Below, in pieces: positions 7,712 to 17,008 of a stretch of DNA of 64,000 nucleotides. The DNA is from Bradyrhizobium sp. AZCC 1719 (GTDB lineage: Bacteria > Pseudomonadota > Alphaproteobacteria > Rhizobiales > Xanthobacteraceae): positions 6,787,001-6,851,000 of the forward strand of contig NZ_JAZHRU010000001.1 in assembly GCF_036924525.1 (NCBI RefSeq), read 5' to 3'. Made by a program: the position numbers and the translations under genes. The notes beneath the pieces were generated by a model that saw nothing but the letters and a program-made list of their open reading frames with translations, made no database searches and was not told the origin of the DNA. Numbering within the stretch: the first letter of the stretch is position 1; every line of letters starts with the position of its first letter.

Positions 7712-9412
7712 CTAAGCCGACCGCACGGTGGCGAGAAACTTGCCGACCTCGGCCTTGAGCCGCTTGTTTTCGTTGGAGAGCAGTTGCGCGTTGGCCAGCA
7801 CCTGTGACGACGCCGTGCCGATTTCGCCGGCGCCACGGTTGACGTCGGCGATGCTGGTCGCGACCTGGGTCGAGCCCACTGCCGCCTGCTGCACGTTGCG
7901 CGCGATTTCCTGGGTGGCAGCGCCCTGCTCCTCGATAGCGGCAGCGATCGCCGCCGCGATCTCGGAAACCCGGCCGATGGTGCCGCTGATCTCCTTGATG
8001 GCGTGCACCGATTCCTGCGTCGCCGACTGCATCTCGGCGATCTGGGTCGAGATTTCGCTGGTTGCCTTGGCGGTCTGGGTGGCGAGCGCCTTGACCTCCT
8101 GGGCAACTACCGCAAAGCCGCGGCCGGCGTCACCGGCGCGGGCGGCCTCAATGGTCGCGTTGAGTGCCAGTAGATTGGTCTGCTCGGCGATCGTGGTGAT
8201 CAACCTGGTTACGTCGCCGATGCGGTTTGCCGCCTCCGACAATTCGATGATCCGGGCGTCGGTCTTTTGCGCCTGAACGACGGCCTCGTTGGCGATCCGG
8301 TTGGAATTCGCAACCTGCCTGCCGATTTCATTGACGGAGCTGGCCATTTCCTCGGTGGCGGACGCCACCGACTGCACGTTGCTGGAGGTCTCCTCGGAAG
8401 CCGCGGCGACCACGGTGGAGAGCTCCTGGGTGGCCACGCTGCTGTTGGTCAGGACCGCGGCGGAATTTTCCAGTTCGGCCGAGGCTGAGCCAACGTTCTC
8501 GACGATATTGCCGACCGCGATCTCGAAACTCTCGGCCAGATTGTGAAGCTCGGCACGGCGGGCCGATGCCAGTTCACGGTTCTTTTCCTCGCGCTCCGCC
8601 GTCTCGCGTTCGGCCTTGGCGATCGCCTGCACCTTGAATTCCTGGATCGCGTGCGCCATCTGGCCGACTTCATCGCGGCGCTCAAGGCCGGGCAGTTGGA
8701 CCTCGAAATGCCCGGCAGCAAGTTCGCGCATCGCCCTCGACATCGCCACGACGGGATGGGAAATGCTCCGGCCGATCAGAAACGAGACGACGATGCCAGC
8801 GAGCGCAACGGCCAGAAGCACGGCCGTCAGCGTTATCTGCTGCTGCTCGAGCTTGATCCCCGCACGGGCAATTTCGCGGTCCTTGCTCTCGCTGCTGTGC
8901 GTAATCAGGTCGTCGGCCAGCTTTTCGATGACGGCAAAGTTTCGTTCCGCGCCCTTGATGAATATTAGCGCCGAACCGGCGTCGCCATCGGCCATCTCGA
9001 TCGCGTTTTTCGATTGCTTGAGGTAGCCTGCAACAGCGGCTTTCAGCTTCTCGAATGTTTCCGGGCTGAACCCGCCCTTGATACCTTCGACGGCCTTCAG
9101 CGCGTCCGAAATTTTGCCGGCCGCCACGGAAGCTTCCTTGGCGACCTGCACAATTTTCTTCTCGTCCTTTTCGTTGGCTGCAGTGGCAGCAAGACGATAG
9201 AGCTTGGCGTGCGCCGTCCACACCGTTGTGGTGAGATCGTTGGCCAGCTCCGATTGCCGGACCGGACCGGACACCAACGCGTCAACGGCGGCCTGATTCG
9301 ACCGCAGCGTTTGCAACGCATAGGCGCCGAGCCCGATCAGGACGGCGATCAGGAACGCCGGAGCGAGCTGGACTTTCCAGGAAAGGCCAATGTTCTTGAT
9401 CCAGCCGAGCAT
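7712..9412 (-). CDS. Methyl-accepting chemotaxis protein with helical-bundle sensor
   Basis: This 566-residue chemoreceptor has a membrane helix at about residues 13-31. A periplasmic helical region of about 155 residues has four-helix-bundle character. A second membrane helix at about 192-214 (LLAVALAGIVVSFLIG) is followed by HAMP (RSISHPVVAMSRAMRELAAG) and the cytoplasmic signalling hairpin with tip [20 protein letters not shown]. It ends KFLATVRSA with no CheR-binding tail. The ATG at 9412 is preceded by AAGGGGTGAC. It lies 54 bp downstream of a secreted Cache-domain gene on the same strand and is probably co-transcribed with it, which suggests that protein presents a ligand to this receptor. 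Confidence 0.93.
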   Translation of the reverse strand: MLGWIKNIGLSWKVQLAPAFLIAVLIGLGAYALQTLRSNQAAVDALVSGPVRQSELANDLTTTVWTAHAKLYRLAATAANEKDEKKIVQVAKEASVAAGKISDALKAVEGIKGGFSPETFEKLKAAVAGYLKQSKNAIEMADGDAGSALIFIKGAERNFAVIEKLADDLITHSSESKDREIARAGIKLEQQQITLTAVLLAVALAGIVVSFLIGRSISHPVVAMSRAMRELAAGHFEVQLPGLERRDEVGQMAHAIQEFKVQAIAKAERETAEREEKNRELASARRAELHNLAESFEIAVGNIVENVGSASAELENSAAVLTNSSVATQELSTVVAAASEETSSNVQSVASATEEMASSVNEIGRQVANSNRIANEAVVQAQKTDARIIELSEAANRIGDVTRLITTIAEQTNLLALNATIEAARAGDAGRGFAVVAQEVKALATQTAKATSEISTQIAEMQSATQESVHAIKEISGTIGRVSEIAAAIAAAIEEQGAATQEIARNVQQAAVGSTQVATSIADVNRGAGEIGTASSQVLANAQLLSNENKRLKAEVGKFLATVRSA

Positions 9413-9466
9413 GTCACCCCTTCAGTGCGGCGATCACCGCACAACCACGCAAACGCTTGATCGGGG

Positions 9467-9934
9467 TCAGAGTTTGTAGACGCCCGCACAGACGGCCGTG
9501 TTATCCAGCTTCTCGCAGTACATTTCCTTCGGCTCGACCTTCTTGCTCACCGGATTGACGAACTTGTAATCCTGCCAGAACGAAGGCTGCTTGGCGGCGA
9601 GTTCGACGCGTTCCTTGACGTAGAGCTTGCCGTCGACATCCTGGGCGTCGATCAGATCCTTGCCGACGAACTTCTCGTTCGAGCCGTGAGCCAGCACTTT
9701 GCCGTCGAGCTGGTAAACCACGACATAGAGATCGCGGTCGCGAAACTTGCTGGCCTTGTTGGTGAGCTCGGGATACGCCTTTTCGGGTCCCTGCTCCTTG
9801 ATGAAGGTAACGGCCTGCTTGACCATGGCAACGGCTTCATCCTTGGTTGCGCCGCCGCCCGCGCTGGCGGTACCGCCGAAAACAAGCATGGCTGCCACGG
9901 CGGAAACGAAAGGCTTTGTTGACCAATTGTTCAC
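9467..9934 (-). CDS. Secreted single-Cache-domain protein
   Basis: The 155 residues start VNNWSTKPFVSAVAAMLVFGG (GTG start) with a signal peptide ending near GTASAGGG. The mature protein is one Cache-type domain: ATKDEAVAMVKQAVTFIKEQ, then FRDRDLYVVVYQLDGKVLAHG, then VGKDLIDAQDVDGKLYVKE, and a C-terminal DYKFVNPVSKKVEPKEMYCE. Two C-terminal cysteines (YCEKL, AVCAGV) may form a disulfide. Cache domains bind small ligands such as carboxylates; here the domain is free and not attached to a receptor. The GTG at 9934 is chosen over an ATG nine codons upstream because AGGAGA lies six bases before it. It is the upstream partner of the MCP gene ending at 7712. Confidence 0.85.
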   Translation of the reverse strand: MNNWSTKPFVSAVAAMLVFGGTASAGGGATKDEAVAMVKQAVTFIKEQGPEKAYPELTNKASKFRDRDLYVVVYQLDGKVLAHGSNEKFVGKDLIDAQDVDGKLYVKERVELAAKQPSFWQDYKFVNPVSKKVEPKEMYCEKLDNTAVCAGVYKL

Positions 9935-10115
9935 GATTATCTCCTGGCTAGGTGGACGCAACTTGCAGGCGCGGTTCCGCGCACGTCATGCTGGCAACAA
10001 AAGTGCGAACCTTCCGTTAAAGTGCCTATCCGTAGTGCAGCGGAGATTAGCGCGGCCTAACCGCTGCGGCAGGACAACCAATTCTTAAGAAGTCCGGCAC
10101 GGAGGCATTCCAACC

Positions 10116-10994
10116 TCATTCCACCAGCAGCACGTCCACGGCGACGTTGAGCTTCTGCTTGCGCGATCCGACGATGATGCCGTCGACCGGCGAGACGTCG
10201 GAGAAGTCCCTGCCGATCGACAGGATGATGTGATCGTTCTCGACCAGGAGGTCGTTGGTCGGATCGAAGCCGACCCAACCGAGCTCGGCGCCGCACCAGA
10301 CCGAGACCCAGGCGTGGCTGGCGTCGGCGCCCTGCAGGCGCGGCTGGCCGGCCGGCGGAACGGTGCGCAGATAGCCGCTGACATAGGCCGCCGGCAGGCC
10401 GAGCCCGCGCAGCCCCGCAATCATCACATGGGCAAAGTCCTGACAGACACCGTGGCGCTTCTCGAACACTTCCCCAAGCGGCGTCGAAATCACGGTGGCC
10501 TTGGAGTCGTATCTGAAATCGCTGCGGATGCGGCGCATCAGGTCGACGGCGCCCGTGAGGATGCCGCCGCCCGGCGCGAAGCTTGGCGCGGCATAGGCAG
10601 TGAGCGGCGCCAGCACCGGCACCAGCGAGCTTGCAAAGACGTATCCGACCGGCGAAGCGGGACCGAGGCTGGTAGCCTCAAAGGCCACGTCGCGGATGCG
10701 CTCCCAGGGCGGGCTGGCCGCCGTGCGACCAGGCGCCCGACGCGCGACCGAAACCCGTGAGCGGGAATCGATCCGCAAATTGCGATGCGCGGTCTCGATC
10801 AGCACGCTCTCGGTATGCGTTCCGAAAAAGTCCCGCCGCATCGTGCGTTCGGCCGGCCGCGGCCGGATTTCGACCGCGTGCGAGATCAATTGCTGCCCGT
10901 CGCCGGTTCGCGGCTCCAGCCGCAGCGAGCAGCGCGCAAAACTCACCGGGCTCTCGTAAGCGTAGGTCGTGACGTGACGGATGTCGTAGATCAC
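10116..10994 (-). CDS. Transglutaminase-like cysteine peptidase family protein
   Basis: This 292-residue protein has the N-terminal beta domain typical of bacterial transglutaminase-like proteins (MIYDIRHVTTYAYESPVSFA), then the papain-like core. The catalytic triad is visible as C184 in KRHGVCQDFAHV, H228 in DASHAWVSV and D244 in GFDPTND. There is no signal peptide, so it acts in the cytoplasm. It overlaps the 3' end of the ATP-grasp/alpha-E gene by four bases (stop and start overlap), so the two are translationally coupled. Comparative genomics groups such proteins with circularly permuted ATP-grasp and alpha-E proteins as a predicted peptide synthesis/cleavage system. Whether it hydrolyses or transfers acyl groups is unknown. 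Confidence 0.9.
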   Translation of the reverse strand: MIYDIRHVTTYAYESPVSFARCSLRLEPRTGDGQQLISHAVEIRPRPAERTMRRDFFGTHTESVLIETAHRNLRIDSRSRVSVARRAPGRTAASPPWERIRDVAFEATSLGPASPVGYVFASSLVPVLAPLTAYAAPSFAPGGGILTGAVDLMRRIRSDFRYDSKATVISTPLGEVFEKRHGVCQDFAHVMIAGLRGLGLPAAYVSGYLRTVPPAGQPRLQGADASHAWVSVWCGAELGWVGFDPTNDLLVENDHIILSIGRDFSDVSPVDGIIVGSRKQKLNVAVDVLLVE

Positions 10995-13501
10995 GCGAGG
11001 CCCGTGAGCTTCTCCGGCCGGCTCGCATTGGGCCCGTGCGGGAAGTAATGCAGGCCGATGGCGTCGGCCAGATTGAGCAGATCCTGTTCGAGTGCAAACA
11101 GCGTTTTCACATCCAGCGTGGCGGCTTCCGCCGTCGTCAGCGTCGCCTGCAACGCCACTGCCAACCGTTGCGGCCGCTCGATCAAACCATGCTCCTTCAG
11201 GCTCGGCAGCGCCGCAATGTGGTCGTTGAGCGCTGCGACCTGAAACGCGACCGAGCGCGGATTATAAGGGTCGAGCACGGCGAGGTCGCGAACCGGCGCC
11301 AGCGCCGGCCCGACCAGATAGCGCGAGCGGTAGGTGATCTGGCAATCCACCAGCGTCAACAGCGCGTCGAGGTCATCTTCGCCCGCTTCGTCATAGGCGA
11401 ACTGCCGCGCGAACCGCGCGGTGTTGATGGCGCGCTCGGCCCGGCGGCCCATGTCGAGGAAGCGCCAGCCGGCGGCGCGGTTCATGTTTTCCTGCGCCAG
11501 GCCGGCAAGGCTCGCCAGCTCCTGCAGCGTCAATTCAGCGGCGCTGACGATGCTGTCGTCGTCGTCGACTTGCAGTGCGAGGCGCTCCACCATCTCGGTG
11601 ATGATCTGCCAGGCATCGGGCGAAAGTCGCTCGCGCAGCGAACTCGCAGTTCGCTGCACCGATCGCACCAGCGAAAGCGCCGAACCGAACTTCTCCTCGC
11701 TCTGCAGCGCTTCCGCGATGACCCGCGCCGGATTGGTCCGCGTCGCCTGCGAGGTAGCACCCCAGGTCACGAGAATCCGCTGGATACGCTCAACCGAATG
11801 CAACGCAGCTGACGCTCCCTTGGCGGGATCGCGCGTCGAGGTGCCAAGGGCGCGGATCAGCCGCAGCGTCGCCTCGGCGCGTTCGAGATAGCGGCCAAGC
11901 CAGAACAGATTATCCGCGGCACGGCTCGGCACCACGCCGGCGATCCGCCTGATCCGCACCGTGTCGGCGCCGGGCAACAGCGTCGCCGACGCTACGGCCT
12001 TGTCGGACACCACCCAGACATCCGCCGACCGCACGCCGTCGCCCATCGACACCGCACGCGCATCCTCCTTTTCGGCAATCCGGCAGAACCCGCCGGGCAT
12101 GATGGTCCAGCCTTGTGGAGTAGCCGCGGCAAATACCCGGAGCACGAACGGGCGCGGCGTGATCCGTCCCTCTTCCCACACCGGCGTCGTCGACAAGCGC
12201 ACCAGTTCCTGGCCGACATAATCGATGCCGCGGTCGGTGATCGCCTGCCGGAGCCGGTCGCGCTCGGCTGGCGGCAACTCGCCGGCAAGCACGGGCGCAT
12301 GGCTGGAAAAGCCGGGAACGGCCCGGCCATAGGCGCCCTCGATGACGAAATCCTCCAGCCGCGACAGTACTTCCTCACGCGCGGATTTCTGGCCACACCA
12401 CCAGGTCGCGATGTGCGGCATGATCAAGGTCTCGCCGAGCAAGCGGCGGCACAGGCTCGGCAGGAATCCGAGCAGCGCCCTCGCCTCCAATACGCCGGAG
12501 CCCGGCATGTTGGCGACGACGACGCCGTCCTTGCGCAGCACGTCGATCAGGCCCGGCACCCCGAGATGCGACGAGGCATCGAGCTCCAGCGGATCGAGAA
12601 AATTGGAGTCGACCCGGCGCAGCAGCACGTCGAGCCGCTTCAGACCCGCGACGGTACGGATATGGATGCGGTCGCCGCTAACGGCGAGATCGTCGCCTTC
12701 AACCAGGAGAAAGCCGAGATAGCGCGCCAGCGTGGCGTGTTCGAAATAGGTTTCGCTGAAGGCGCCCGGCGTCAGCAGGCCGATGCGCGGCTCGTCGCGG
12801 TCGGCGCTGGCGCGGAGCGAATCGCGGAAGGCCTCGAAGAATGGCGCCACCCGTTCGACGTTCATCGACTTGTAGAGACTGGAAAAGACGCGCGACAGCA
12901 CCAGGCGGTTTTCCAGCGCGTAACCGGCGCCCGAGGGTGCCTGCGTGCGGTCGTTCAGCACCCACCAGCGCCCGTCGGGGCCGCGGCCGACGTCAGCCGC
13001 ATAGAAATGCAAATAGCGGTTACCCGGGGGTTTGACGCCACAAACGGCGCGCAGATATTCATTGCTGCCGGCAATCGCCGCCGCGGGCACCGCGCCCTCG
13101 CTGACCAGCCGGGCCTCGCCATAGAGATCGCGCAGGATCATTTCGAACAACTGCGCTCGCTGCGCGATACCCGTGGTCAGTTGCTGCCAATCGGCCTCGT
13201 CGATGATCAGCGGCAGATGGCTGAGCGGCCACAGCCGGTCGGCGGTTTCGCCGGGCGCGCGATAGGTGACGCCGGCCTCGCGCAGATGCCGGTCGGCAGA
13301 GGCGAAGCGCCGCTCGATATCTGGCGGCGAAAGCGCCGCAAAGGCATCGAAGAAACGGGTCCACGCCGCGCGCGGCGCTCCGTCAGGCCCGATATATTCG
13401 TCGGGAATGCCGGGCAGCCGCGCATAGTCGCGGGTCCATTGCGCCATCCGGCGCTGTCCTGGACGGGCCTTGCTCTCCTGACTGTTGCCTTGGCCTGACA
13501 T
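10991..13501 (-). CDS. Circularly permuted ATP-grasp protein fused to alpha-E domain
   Basis: This 836-residue fusion contains DUF404/407-type circularly permuted ATP-grasp in about residues 30-500 (YIGPDGAPRAAW; GNRYLHFYAADVGRGPDGRW; VLEARALLGFLPSLCRRLLG) and the all-helical alpha-E (DUF403) domain in about 525-830, opening VPSRAADNLFWLGRYLERAE. In many bacteria these are two genes; here they are one chain. ATP-grasp enzymes form amide bonds via acyl phosphates. Together with the flanking transglutaminases and the DUF2126 amidoligase this suggests assembly of a peptide or peptide tag. The start is preceded by a GGGGAA stretch. The gene lies 28 bp after the DUF2126 gene and overlaps the next gene by four bases. 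No substrate is known. Confidence 0.9.
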   Translation of the reverse strand: MSGQGNSQESKARPGQRRMAQWTRDYARLPGIPDEYIGPDGAPRAAWTRFFDAFAALSPPDIERRFASADRHLREAGVTYRAPGETADRLWPLSHLPLIIDEADWQQLTTGIAQRAQLFEMILRDLYGEARLVSEGAVPAAAIAGSNEYLRAVCGVKPPGNRYLHFYAADVGRGPDGRWWVLNDRTQAPSGAGYALENRLVLSRVFSSLYKSMNVERVAPFFEAFRDSLRASADRDEPRIGLLTPGAFSETYFEHATLARYLGFLLVEGDDLAVSGDRIHIRTVAGLKRLDVLLRRVDSNFLDPLELDASSHLGVPGLIDVLRKDGVVVANMPGSGVLEARALLGFLPSLCRRLLGETLIMPHIATWWCGQKSAREEVLSRLEDFVIEGAYGRAVPGFSSHAPVLAGELPPAERDRLRQAITDRGIDYVGQELVRLSTTPVWEEGRITPRPFVLRVFAAATPQGWTIMPGGFCRIAEKEDARAVSMGDGVRSADVWVVSDKAVASATLLPGADTVRIRRIAGVVPSRAADNLFWLGRYLERAEATLRLIRALGTSTRDPAKGASAALHSVERIQRILVTWGATSQATRTNPARVIAEALQSEEKFGSALSLVRSVQRTASSLRERLSPDAWQIITEMVERLALQVDDDDSIVSAAELTLQELASLAGLAQENMNRAAGWRFLDMGRRAERAINTARFARQFAYDEAGEDDLDALLTLVDCQITYRSRYLVGPALAPVRDLAVLDPYNPRSVAFQVAALNDHIAALPSLKEHGLIERPQRLAVALQATLTTAEAATLDVKTLFALEQDLLNLADAIGLHYFPHGPNASRPEKLTGLA

Positions 13502-13529
13502 TTCGATTCCCCGAGACCCTCGCTTCCGA

Positions 13530-16500
13530 TTAGATCAGGAGCGGCGTCCTCAAGTCGAGCGTCAAAGGGAATTCAATTGTGCGTTCCTCGGGCGGCGGCT
13601 CGATCCGCCCCGGGGTGTGGCCATGATCCTGAAACCGGGCCAGCCGCCGCGCCTCCGCCTCATAGGAATTGACCGGCTTGGTGTCGTAGTTGCGGCCGCC
13701 GGGATGCGCGACGTGGTAGACGCAGCCGCCGAGCGAACGGCCGTTCCAGCTATCGATCAAGTCAAATGTCAGGGGCGCGTGGACCGGGATGGTCGGATGC
13801 AGCCCTGAGGCTGGCTGCCAGGCCTTGAAGCGGACGGCGGCCACGGCCTCGCCCGAGCGGCCGGTAGGCGTCATCGGCATCCGCCTGCCGTTACAGGTCA
13901 CGACATGGCGTCCGTCGACGAAGCTAGTCGCCTTGATCTGCAGGCGCTCCACGGAAGAATCGACATAGCGCACGGTGCCGCCGGCCGAGCCCTCCTCGCC
14001 CAGCACGTGCCAGGGCTCCAGCGCCTGACGCAATTCCAGCGCGACGCCGCCGTGGTGGACACGGCCGAACACCGGAAAGCGGAATTCGAGTTGTGCCGAA
14101 TACCATTCCGGCGAAAAATCGTAGCCGGATAGCTTGAGCTCATCGAGCACGCCGAGAAAATCCTCCCAGAGGAAATGCGGCAGCATGAAGCGATCGTGCA
14201 GCGCGGTTCCCCAGCGTACGAACTTGCCCTGCTGCGGCTCGCGCCACAGCTTTGCAATCAGCGCGCGGATCAACAATTGCTGCGCCAGCGACATCCGCGG
14301 GTCGGGCGGCATTTCGAGCGCGCGGAATTCGACCAGCCCGAGCCGGCCGGTCGGGCCATCCGGCGAATAGAGCTTGTCGATGCAGATTTCGGCGCGATGG
14401 GTATTGCCGGTTATGTCGACGAGGATATGCCGGAACAGCCGATCGACCAGCCATAGCGGCGCCTCGATATCCGGCGGCGGCACGTGCGAGAGCGCGATCT
14501 CCAGCTCATAAAGTCCGTCATGCCGCGCCTCGTCGATGCGCGGCGCCTGGCTCGTCGGGCCGATGAACATGCCGGAGAACAAATAGGACAGCGATGGATG
14601 GCGCTGCCAGTACAGCACCAGGCTCTTCAGCAAATCCGGGCGGCGCAGGAACGGCGAATCCTGCGGGGTCGAGCCGCCGATCACGACATGATTGCCGCCG
14701 CCGGTGCCGGTGTGGCGGCCATCGACGAGAAAGCGGTTGGCGCCGAGCCGGACCTTCGCGGCGTCTTCATACAGGCCGAAGGTGATGTCGACCGCCTCGC
14801 GCCAGCTTTGCGCCGGCTGGACGTTGATCTCGATCACGCCGGGATCGGGCGTCACCTTGACGACCTCGATGCGCGGATCATAGGGCGGCCCGTAGCCCTC
14901 GATATGGACCGGGATCTGCATCTCTTCGGCGGTCGCCCCCACCGCCGCGATCAGTTCGAGATAATGCTCGAGCTTCTCGACCGGTGGCATGAAGACGCAC
15001 AATACGCCGTCGCGGATTTCGACAGCGGTTGCCGTGCGCACCGGCTTGGCTTTACGCTTTGCTTTCGGCTCTTGCGCTCGCCTTTGCGTGTCCCCTGCTT
15101 CAGGCTCCTTGTCGTCGGCCGCCAGCTCCAGCCGCGCATCCATCGGATCCTGCTCGACGAGGTAAGGATATTCTTCCGGCGGAACATGCGGCAGCGACGC
15201 CATCGGCAGCCGAAGACCGAGCGGGGAATCGCCTGGGATCAGAAACAAATGGCTGCGCCGGAATTGCCAGCGCTCGCTGATCCAGCGAGAACCATCGGCG
15301 TCCGCATGCTGGATCGGCAGCACGAAGCCCTTCGGCTTGTCGAGCCCTTCATCGAACACCCGCGCCATGCGTGATCGTTCTTCGGGATCGGACAGCTTGG
15401 AGTCACCGGGATCGACATTGACCGGAAGCGCGGCTTCCTTTTGCAGCCAATGCACGGGGTCTTCGTATGCCGGCATCACGTAGCTGGCGTCGAGGCCGAG
15501 CCGCTTCGCGATGCCTTCCATCAGTCGCCGGGCGTCCGCGATATCGGCCTTGGACGGATTCTCGATCTTCGCGATAAGCTCGGCATTCTTCCAGATCGGC
15601 ACGCCGTCCTTGCGCCAATAGAGTCCGAACGCCCAGCGCGGCAGGCTTTCGCCCGGATACCATTTGCCTTGCCCGTAATGCAGCAACCCGCCCGGCGCGA
15701 AACGCGCACGCAGCTTTCGGATCAGCTCATCCGCCAGCGCCTGCTTGGTCGGGCCGATGGCAGCGATGTTCCATTCCGGCGATTCCAGATCGTCGATCGA
15801 GACAAAGGTCGGCTCGCCGCCCATGGTCAGCCGCACGTCGTCGCGCCTGAGATCGGCGTCGACCTGCTCGCCGAGGCTGTCAAGCCGTGCCCAGGATTCA
15901 TCGGAGAACGGCCGCGTGATCCGCGGCGCCTCGCGGATGCGCCTGACGCTCATCTCGAAACCGAATTCGACATTGGCGAAGCCGGCGCTGCCCGAGACCG
16001 GCGCCGCCGTGCGATAATGCGGCGTGGCAGCGACGGGGATATGCCCCTCGCCCGTCAGCATGCCCGAGGTGACGTCGAACCCGATCCAGCCGGCGCCGGG
16101 AAGATAGACCTCCGCCCAGGCGTGCAGATCGGTGAAATCGCTTTCGACCTCGCGTGGGCCTTCGACCGGATCGATATCGGGACGCAACTGCATGAGATAG
16201 CCGGAGACGAAGCGCGCAGCGAGGCCGAGATGCCGCAGGAGTTGGATCAGCAACCACGCCGAGTCGCGGCACGAGCCGGAGCCGCGCGCCAGCGTCTCCT
16301 CCGGCGTCTGAATGCCCGGCTCCATCCGGATGACATATTTGATCTTCTTCTGAAGCTGAGCGTTGAGCTCGACCAGGAAATTGACCGTGCTGTCGGCCTC
16401 GCGCGGAAACTCCTTTAAATAAGCCGCGAACAACGGCCCCTGGTCGGAGGTCGCGAGATAGGGCGCGAGCTCGGTCTTGAGATCGTTGCTGTACTGGAAC

Positions 16501-16808
16501 GGAAAGGAGTTAGCGTAGGGCTCGACGAAGAAATCGAAGGGATTGACGACCGTCATCTGCGCGGTGAAGTCGACTTCGATTCGGAGCTCAGACGCCTTCT
16601 CCGGAAAGACGAAGCGCGCCAGCCAATTGCCCTGCGGATCCTGCTGCCAGTTCACGAAATGATTTGATGGCGTCACTTTGAGCGAATAGCTCAGGATCGG
16701 CGTCCGCGTATGCGGCGCCGGACGCAGGCGAATGGTCTGAGGGCCGAGATCGATCGGTCGGTCGTATTTGTAGTGCGTGACGTGGTGTAGTGCGACGAAG
16801 ATCGACAC
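13530..16808 (-). CDS. Transglutaminase fused to DUF2126 putative amidoligase
   Basis: This 1092-residue two-module protein is the first gene of the operon. Residues 1-300 are a transglutaminase-like domain with the triad C180 ([10 protein letters not shown]), H229 ([12 protein letters not shown]) and D245 (GFDVTSG). Residues about 310-1090 are DUF2126, described in the literature as a putative amidoligase of glutamine-synthetase-like fold, with [37 protein letters not shown] and [21 protein letters not shown] charged, alanine-rich linker lies near residues 560-600 ([20 protein letters not shown]). The start is GTG at 16808 with GGAG about 11 bases upstream. Its role would be ATP-dependent amide bond formation coupled to a peptidase or acyltransferase half. 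The product is unknown. Confidence 0.9.
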   Translation of the reverse strand: MSIFVALHHVTHYKYDRPIDLGPQTIRLRPAPHTRTPILSYSLKVTPSNHFVNWQQDPQGNWLARFVFPEKASELRIEVDFTAQMTVVNPFDFFVEPYANSFPFQYSNDLKTELAPYLATSDQGPLFAAYLKEFPREADSTVNFLVELNAQLQKKIKYVIRMEPGIQTPEETLARGSGSCRDSAWLLIQLLRHLGLAARFVSGYLMQLRPDIDPVEGPREVESDFTDLHAWAEVYLPGAGWIGFDVTSGMLTGEGHIPVAATPHYRTAAPVSGSAGFANVEFGFEMSVRRIREAPRITRPFSDESWARLDSLGEQVDADLRRDDVRLTMGGEPTFVSIDDLESPEWNIAAIGPTKQALADELIRKLRARFAPGGLLHYGQGKWYPGESLPRWAFGLYWRKDGVPIWKNAELIAKIENPSKADIADARRLMEGIAKRLGLDASYVMPAYEDPVHWLQKEAALPVNVDPGDSKLSDPEERSRMARVFDEGLDKPKGFVLPIQHADADGSRWISERWQFRRSHLFLIPGDSPLGLRLPMASLPHVPPEEYPYLVEQDPMDARLELAADDKEPEAGDTQRRAQEPKAKRKAKPVRTATAVEIRDGVLCVFMPPVEKLEHYLELIAAVGATAEEMQIPVHIEGYGPPYDPRIEVVKVTPDPGVIEINVQPAQSWREAVDITFGLYEDAAKVRLGANRFLVDGRHTGTGGGNHVVIGGSTPQDSPFLRRPDLLKSLVLYWQRHPSLSYLFSGMFIGPTSQAPRIDEARHDGLYELEIALSHVPPPDIEAPLWLVDRLFRHILVDITGNTHRAEICIDKLYSPDGPTGRLGLVEFRALEMPPDPRMSLAQQLLIRALIAKLWREPQQGKFVRWGTALHDRFMLPHFLWEDFLGVLDELKLSGYDFSPEWYSAQLEFRFPVFGRVHHGGVALELRQALEPWHVLGEEGSAGGTVRYVDSSVERLQIKATSFVDGRHVVTCNGRRMPMTPTGRSGEAVAAVRFKAWQPASGLHPTIPVHAPLTFDLIDSWNGRSLGGCVYHVAHPGGRNYDTKPVNSYEAEARRLARFQDHGHTPGRIEPPPEERTIEFPLTLDLRTPLLI

Positions 16809-16916
16809 GGACCGGAGACTCCAGCGGCTTTTTTAAGCAGAACACCGGTTCCGGGCGGGATCAAGCATTAACAACGGGCAGCGAGTGCCTATGGGAAGTG
16901 CGGAATGTTTGGCGCC

Positions 16917-16996
16917 GTCATTCCGGGATGGTCCGAAGGACCAGACCCGGAATCTCGAGATTCCGGGTTCGATGCTTCGCGTCGCCCCGGAATGAC
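16917..16996. repeat. Intergenic palindrome, family A, copy 1
   Basis: This 80 bp element begins gtcattccggg and ends cggaatgac, so the outer arms pair. Its centre is a perfect palindrome (16946-16967) around CTCGAG, flanked on each side by a small hairpin, so the single strand can form a cruciform with three stems. Five further copies lie at 24273, 27895, 34858, 43617 and 50140. Here it sits between the 5' end of the amidoligase operon and the 3' end of the altronate-dehydratase-family gene. Confidence 0.88.
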
Positions 16997-17008
16997 GGGC
17001 CAAGAATT

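Noticed and set aside
12113..13498. 461-codon plus-strand frame opposite the ATP-grasp gene
   Set aside because: It is a mirror frame of a clearly conserved protein, as are the long plus-strand frames over 14484-15374 and 15441-16418.
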